This document shows, piece after piece, positions 60,610 to 64,000 of a DNA stretch of 64,000 bases; position 1 is the first letter of the stretch, and every line of letters starts with the position of its first letter. The stretch is from positions 12,749,846 through 12,813,845 of the forward strand of contig OZ023267.1 of the NCBI GenBank assembly GCA_964006375.1. Direction: 5' to 3'. This DNA comes from Tillus elongatus (taxonomy: Eukaryota; Arthropoda; Insecta; Coleoptera; Cleridae). The notes below the pieces were generated by a model. It saw only the letters and a program-made list of their open reading frames with translations. It had not been told where the DNA came from and searched no databases. The position numbers were made by a program, and so were the translations under genes.

Positions 60610-61110
60610 TTGTAATTAAAATATGGAATAAATCTTATATCAATGATCAATCGATTTTTTTATTAGAAAATGATCTTTTATTAAGTAGGTCAGGATTGAG
60701 TTTCATACATATTTACATATATAACAATTAATTACCCATAAGTATGTTTATTTGTATCTAATAACTTAAACATTTTTTTTTACAATGTTATATTAAAGCA
60801 AAACAAAAATCAAAATCAAACTAAATCTCAAAATATTGCTATGCAATTAGGTAAGCCATTTTAAACATATAAAGAGTGTGTATTGCCCTGCATATAATTT
60901 GCGGGGCCATTTTTGTTTCAATTTCGCTTATGTCATGTTTTGCAACTAAATATGAAGCAGAGATCAATATTAGGCTTTATAGAAGCAAACAATGCTTCAG
61001 CCAGTGGTCCAGACAAATACTGAAAAAAGCGGTATTCTCGCTCGAATCCCCGCTCTATTGTAGTGCCGACTAAACGAGCTGTTTGTCGAAAGAACTGTCG
61101 GCCGAACGAT
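60610..61110 (+). repeat. Direct duplication, copy 2 (partner 54680-55150)
   Basis: Same orientation as copy 1, with about 10 percent divergence by eye. Copy 2 has an extra GAACTGTCGGCC-type stretch at its right end. Confidence 0.8.
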
Positions 61111-61723
61111 ATGCCACGTCTAAAAGATGGTGCCATAACTAATTGATTCATTTGAAAGAAAGCACAGAAAAGCAACCTTTTTTATAAGAAAAATCCTAGT
61201 TCTAGTTCACAGCACAGGGTCTTGTGAAAAATGAAAATGTATGATATATATCTACCCAATTTGAATCACAGTTGGCTTTGTTCAATACGCCATCTTTAAA
61301 CAACTAAATTACCACCAGCCTTGGATTATTAAAAAAAACATTTTTGAGTTACAATCCATAAGTTCCCATAGCAAAGAATATATAAAGTGATTTTGCAGTG
61401 ATATATTTTAATAAAATCATACCTTTTGGTGGTGAATGTACTGCCTATTTATATCTAAGTCTTCAAAATGCTATAAAAAAGTGCAATAAAACAAAAGCAA
61501 TATACTAGTCGTTTATTTGTAGAAAAATATGTACAAAAGCTACCCTAATCAACTTAACATTAGTGAAATTTCTAAAAATTGCTTAATTAGTGTATTACGA
61601 CACTACAATTACAATAAAAACCAATAACAAAACATTAAAGTAAACATTTGAACTTGGCGGTGAAATTGGTATTAAAATCCTATACAATATTGATGCCCAA
61701 ATACATGTGATCTGTCCACATTC

Positions 61724-61726
<3 letters not shown>
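61111..61726. other. No gene recognised
   Basis: AT-rich spacer with no motif I can assign. Confidence 0.4.

Positions 61727-61820
<94 letters not shown>
61727..61820. repeat. (AT)n microsatellite
   Basis: About 47 AT units. Confidence 0.95.
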
Positions 61821-61821
<1 letters not shown>

Positions 61822-62934
61822 CTTTGCTTATAATATAACCGAAAATAAACTAAAATTGTATTTTGTTGATGTATTAAAATTTTAAGTACCTCCATTGATT
61901 AAACACACTGGGCACTAAAAGTAGCTTGATTTTTATGCCGTACTAATTGAATACTCGGTTTCTACAGTTTCACATATGTTGATGTGGAAATTCTTAATTA
62001 TTTTTCTTATTTATCAAACCCACATTTTTTAAATTCTGTTGCCATAATAAAAGTTACTAAAGACCTGCAAGAAGAGTATACCTCCCATAGCGAAGATTTG
62101 ATTTTGGCATTTTTCACCAACTGCAATGGTATTCACCAAAAGGGAATATCTCCACTGCATACATAGATATGAACCCAGACTTACGCGAATTCGACTTCAC
62201 GGCAATCGCTCGAACCCACCTACCGCGTAAATCCGGGGTATTACTGTATTCACCTAATTTGAAGCCTTTATATAAAAAAAAACTGTTAAAAATTTGTATA
62301 CATCCGCGCTAAGAATTACATTTGGACAAAATAGTTTGTTTCATAATGTTTTAAAGTTGCATAACAAATTGCCTGGTGCTCAAAAAGCAGAATAGGCTGC
62401 TGGAACCGAACTTTCAAGCCTAACAAATGCTTAACAATATTTAAGACTATCTGGCCATTTTGGAAGACACAATACCTGCCTTAAAGAATGATTTCAATGG
62501 ACAGACCACCGTACCGGCAGCAGTGCTAAACGCTAAATGGTTAAGATCAAAGATCAAGCTAAAGTGTGTTCAGCGAGTGACAGATTCACGTGGTGGAGGA
62601 CTACGATATTTGGCACGTATGTGTAGGAACTTTGAAGCACTAGCTGGTCTGTCGGGACTGTCTCTAGATATGACTTTCACCTGGCAAGGGTCGTGACGTA
62701 GCAGGAAATGATCCAACGTGTCCCAACCGCCTCCAACGCGGACCATCATGTGACGACCCTTCAGCAGCTACAAAATAATGTAGTAATAATAATATATACT
62801 CACCATACAGATACAAAAATATACAGTAAATCAGGACACACCTAAAATAACATCTAACAATACTTAGACTAAGGTTAGACGTTAAAAACAGCAAACATCT
62901 AAAGATAAATAAAACAATATCAAATATTCATAAA
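61821..62934. other. No gene recognised
   Basis: A plus-strand frame at 62460-62696 has ordinary amino-acid composition but no known motif. Nothing else assigned. Confidence 0.35.
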
Positions 62935-63170
62935 TGGACCTATGGCTTGGAGTTATGGAATCCCCTACCTATTTAAATATAACTGTTATATAGCAATTCC
63001 AGTCCAAAGCTGTTCTCATCGTGACAAACGCACCTTGGCATCTTAATAACAAAACAGTACATAAATACATATCTGAAGCTGCTATTTGTAACAGAAGAAA
63101 TCCCACAAATCTCACAAACATCGTCAAAATTTTGCACATTCTAATGAAGCCATAAGACACCTGTTTGAAA
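62935..63170 (+). pseudogene. Jockey-like LINE C-terminal fragment
   Basis: Plus strand translates, across frames, to YGLELWNPLPI ... LTNAPWHLNNKTVHKY, the conserved C-terminal region of Jockey-clade ORF2 (Y-G-hydrophobic-LWG followed by NAPWY). Highly degraded. Confidence 0.6.
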
Positions 63171-63642
63171 ATCAATAACATAAAAAATTTGCCTTCAGAT
63201 CTATGAATGTAAGGGAAAATGGAAAGAACAAGTTTACTGGATAGCACCACTCTGTGTGATTGTTTCAGATCCTAAATTAGTAAACAGATTATTAATTCAC
63301 AGCACTAAATGTGCATATAACTTGTTTTTTGTACACCTTGATGTTCCGATTGTTCATTTATTTTGCCAATATGAGAACATTCTGGAATTTTTTTGTATGA
63401 CCTATCTTTCACGTATCTTGAGCCGTTTAGAAAATAAACATTATTTTTTAAGAAATTTGGCAACTAGCAACTCTTAATGTGTGTGTGTTTGGAGAAAGGG
63501 ATGGCATTGGAAGGTTATCCATCAGCCACAGACTTTTATAATTGTTAGTTATTTTACTTGGTTCAGACTTGCAGCAGGAAAAAGAGAAAAAAAGTGGTGG
63601 TAGGTGGTAGTGGACTTTTCCTTTACGTGATAGTAAAGGATT
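63171..63642. other. No gene recognised
   Basis: AT-rich spacer before the last LINE copy. Confidence 0.4.
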
Positions 63643-64000
63643 TTTTTTCACGCCCGAGGAGGTACCACCCCTTACATCAGGTGAAGTCCCAACGGACGTT
63701 TCCGGTTCTGGTGTATGAGTCGTTTTCCCTTACAAACAAAAATCATGATGGCTCGTCCTTGTACAAAAGATTCCGGAGATAAAATACCCATCCATTCGGA
63801 TCTCCGGGAAGGAGGTGTACAGGGGGCGCCGGCATCAAGATTTATCCTTCTTGAATATATGTGACCTAAATTCTAACCTGAACTCCGTCCACCATTTCCT
63901 CCAGGCTAATAGGCCCCAACTCCTCTTCCTCACAGAAACCCAAATCAATGCCAAAACAGCCACTAATCACCTTAATTTCCTGAGGTATCAGCTCCTTACT
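63643..64000 (+). mobile_element. LINE family A copy, 5' end, cut by the window
   Basis: From about 63850 the sequence reads, in a plus frame, DLNSNLNSVHHFLQANRPQL then LFLTETQINAKT, the start of a LINE endonuclease with its catalytic Glu in TETQ. It therefore supplies the 5' part of the family that is missing at 182. The upstream 200 bp is probably its 5' untranslated region. Continues past the window. Confidence 0.7.

Overview
The window is AT-rich eukaryotic DNA, almost certainly from an insect. A leaf-beetle-like coleopteran is a guess from overall texture, not a demonstration. Evidence: one intron-bearing septin gene with GT-AG junctions, insect-type chemoreceptor fragments, and transposon families typical of arthropods (Bel/Pao, CR1/Jockey-type LINEs, Penelope-like, piggyBac, Tc1/mariner, pogo/Tigger). 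It also has at least fifteen long (AT)n tracts. There is no bacterial gene organisation, operon or CRISPR.

Layout. 1-2655: LINE family A. 2656-7545: mobile-element remnants, two tRNA-derived SINE-like units, (GT)n and (AT)n tracts and a 244-bp foldback element. 7622-20812: a complete Bel/Pao LTR retrotransposon with 423-bp LTRs that differ at one position I could find, inserted in an (AT)n tract. Its integrase domain is split by a 6.68-kb array of a 307-bp tandem repeat (12795-19474), which runs one way for 8.3 copies and then flips for 13.5 copies. 20950-23700: a Penelope-like fragment and a dead mariner-like transposase. 23820-30270: two copies of a truncated gustatory-receptor-like gene separated by a full 1.35-kb element and an 838-bp foldback. 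30280-35770: microsatellite-bearing elements, a LINE-A fragment and unassigned DNA. 35867-51596: a SEPT6/8/10/11-group septin (422 aa, five coding exons) whose introns are packed with nested transposons. 52490-64000: a second LINE family, duplications, an inverted repeat with coding-like arms, and more LINE-A.

The main discovery is the 307-bp satellite. Each unit carries what reads as a type I hammerhead self-cleaving ribozyme: core CTGAGGA, a 5-bp stem II, GAAA, a GTC cleavage triplet and a long, almost continuous stem I. About 22 ribozymes are present, 9 on the minus and 13 on the plus strand. This matches the published idea of metazoan retrozymes, small non-autonomous elements that make circular RNAs. 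The array is flanked by an 8-13 bp duplication of integrase sequence and leaves the reading frame aligned on both sides, so it arrived as a unit. Stem III is a loop-less palindrome (ACCGGT), which suggests cleavage as a dimer. A second, unrelated repeat family (foldbacks at 6033-6276 and 27584-28421, plus partial copies) has a hammerhead-like core and 13-14 bp target duplications. It may be Penelope-like terminal sequence, and a Penelope-like coding fragment lies about 1.5 kb downstream of the ribozyme array.

The only gene that looks intact and expressible is the septin. Everything else recognisable is mobile-element derived or broken.
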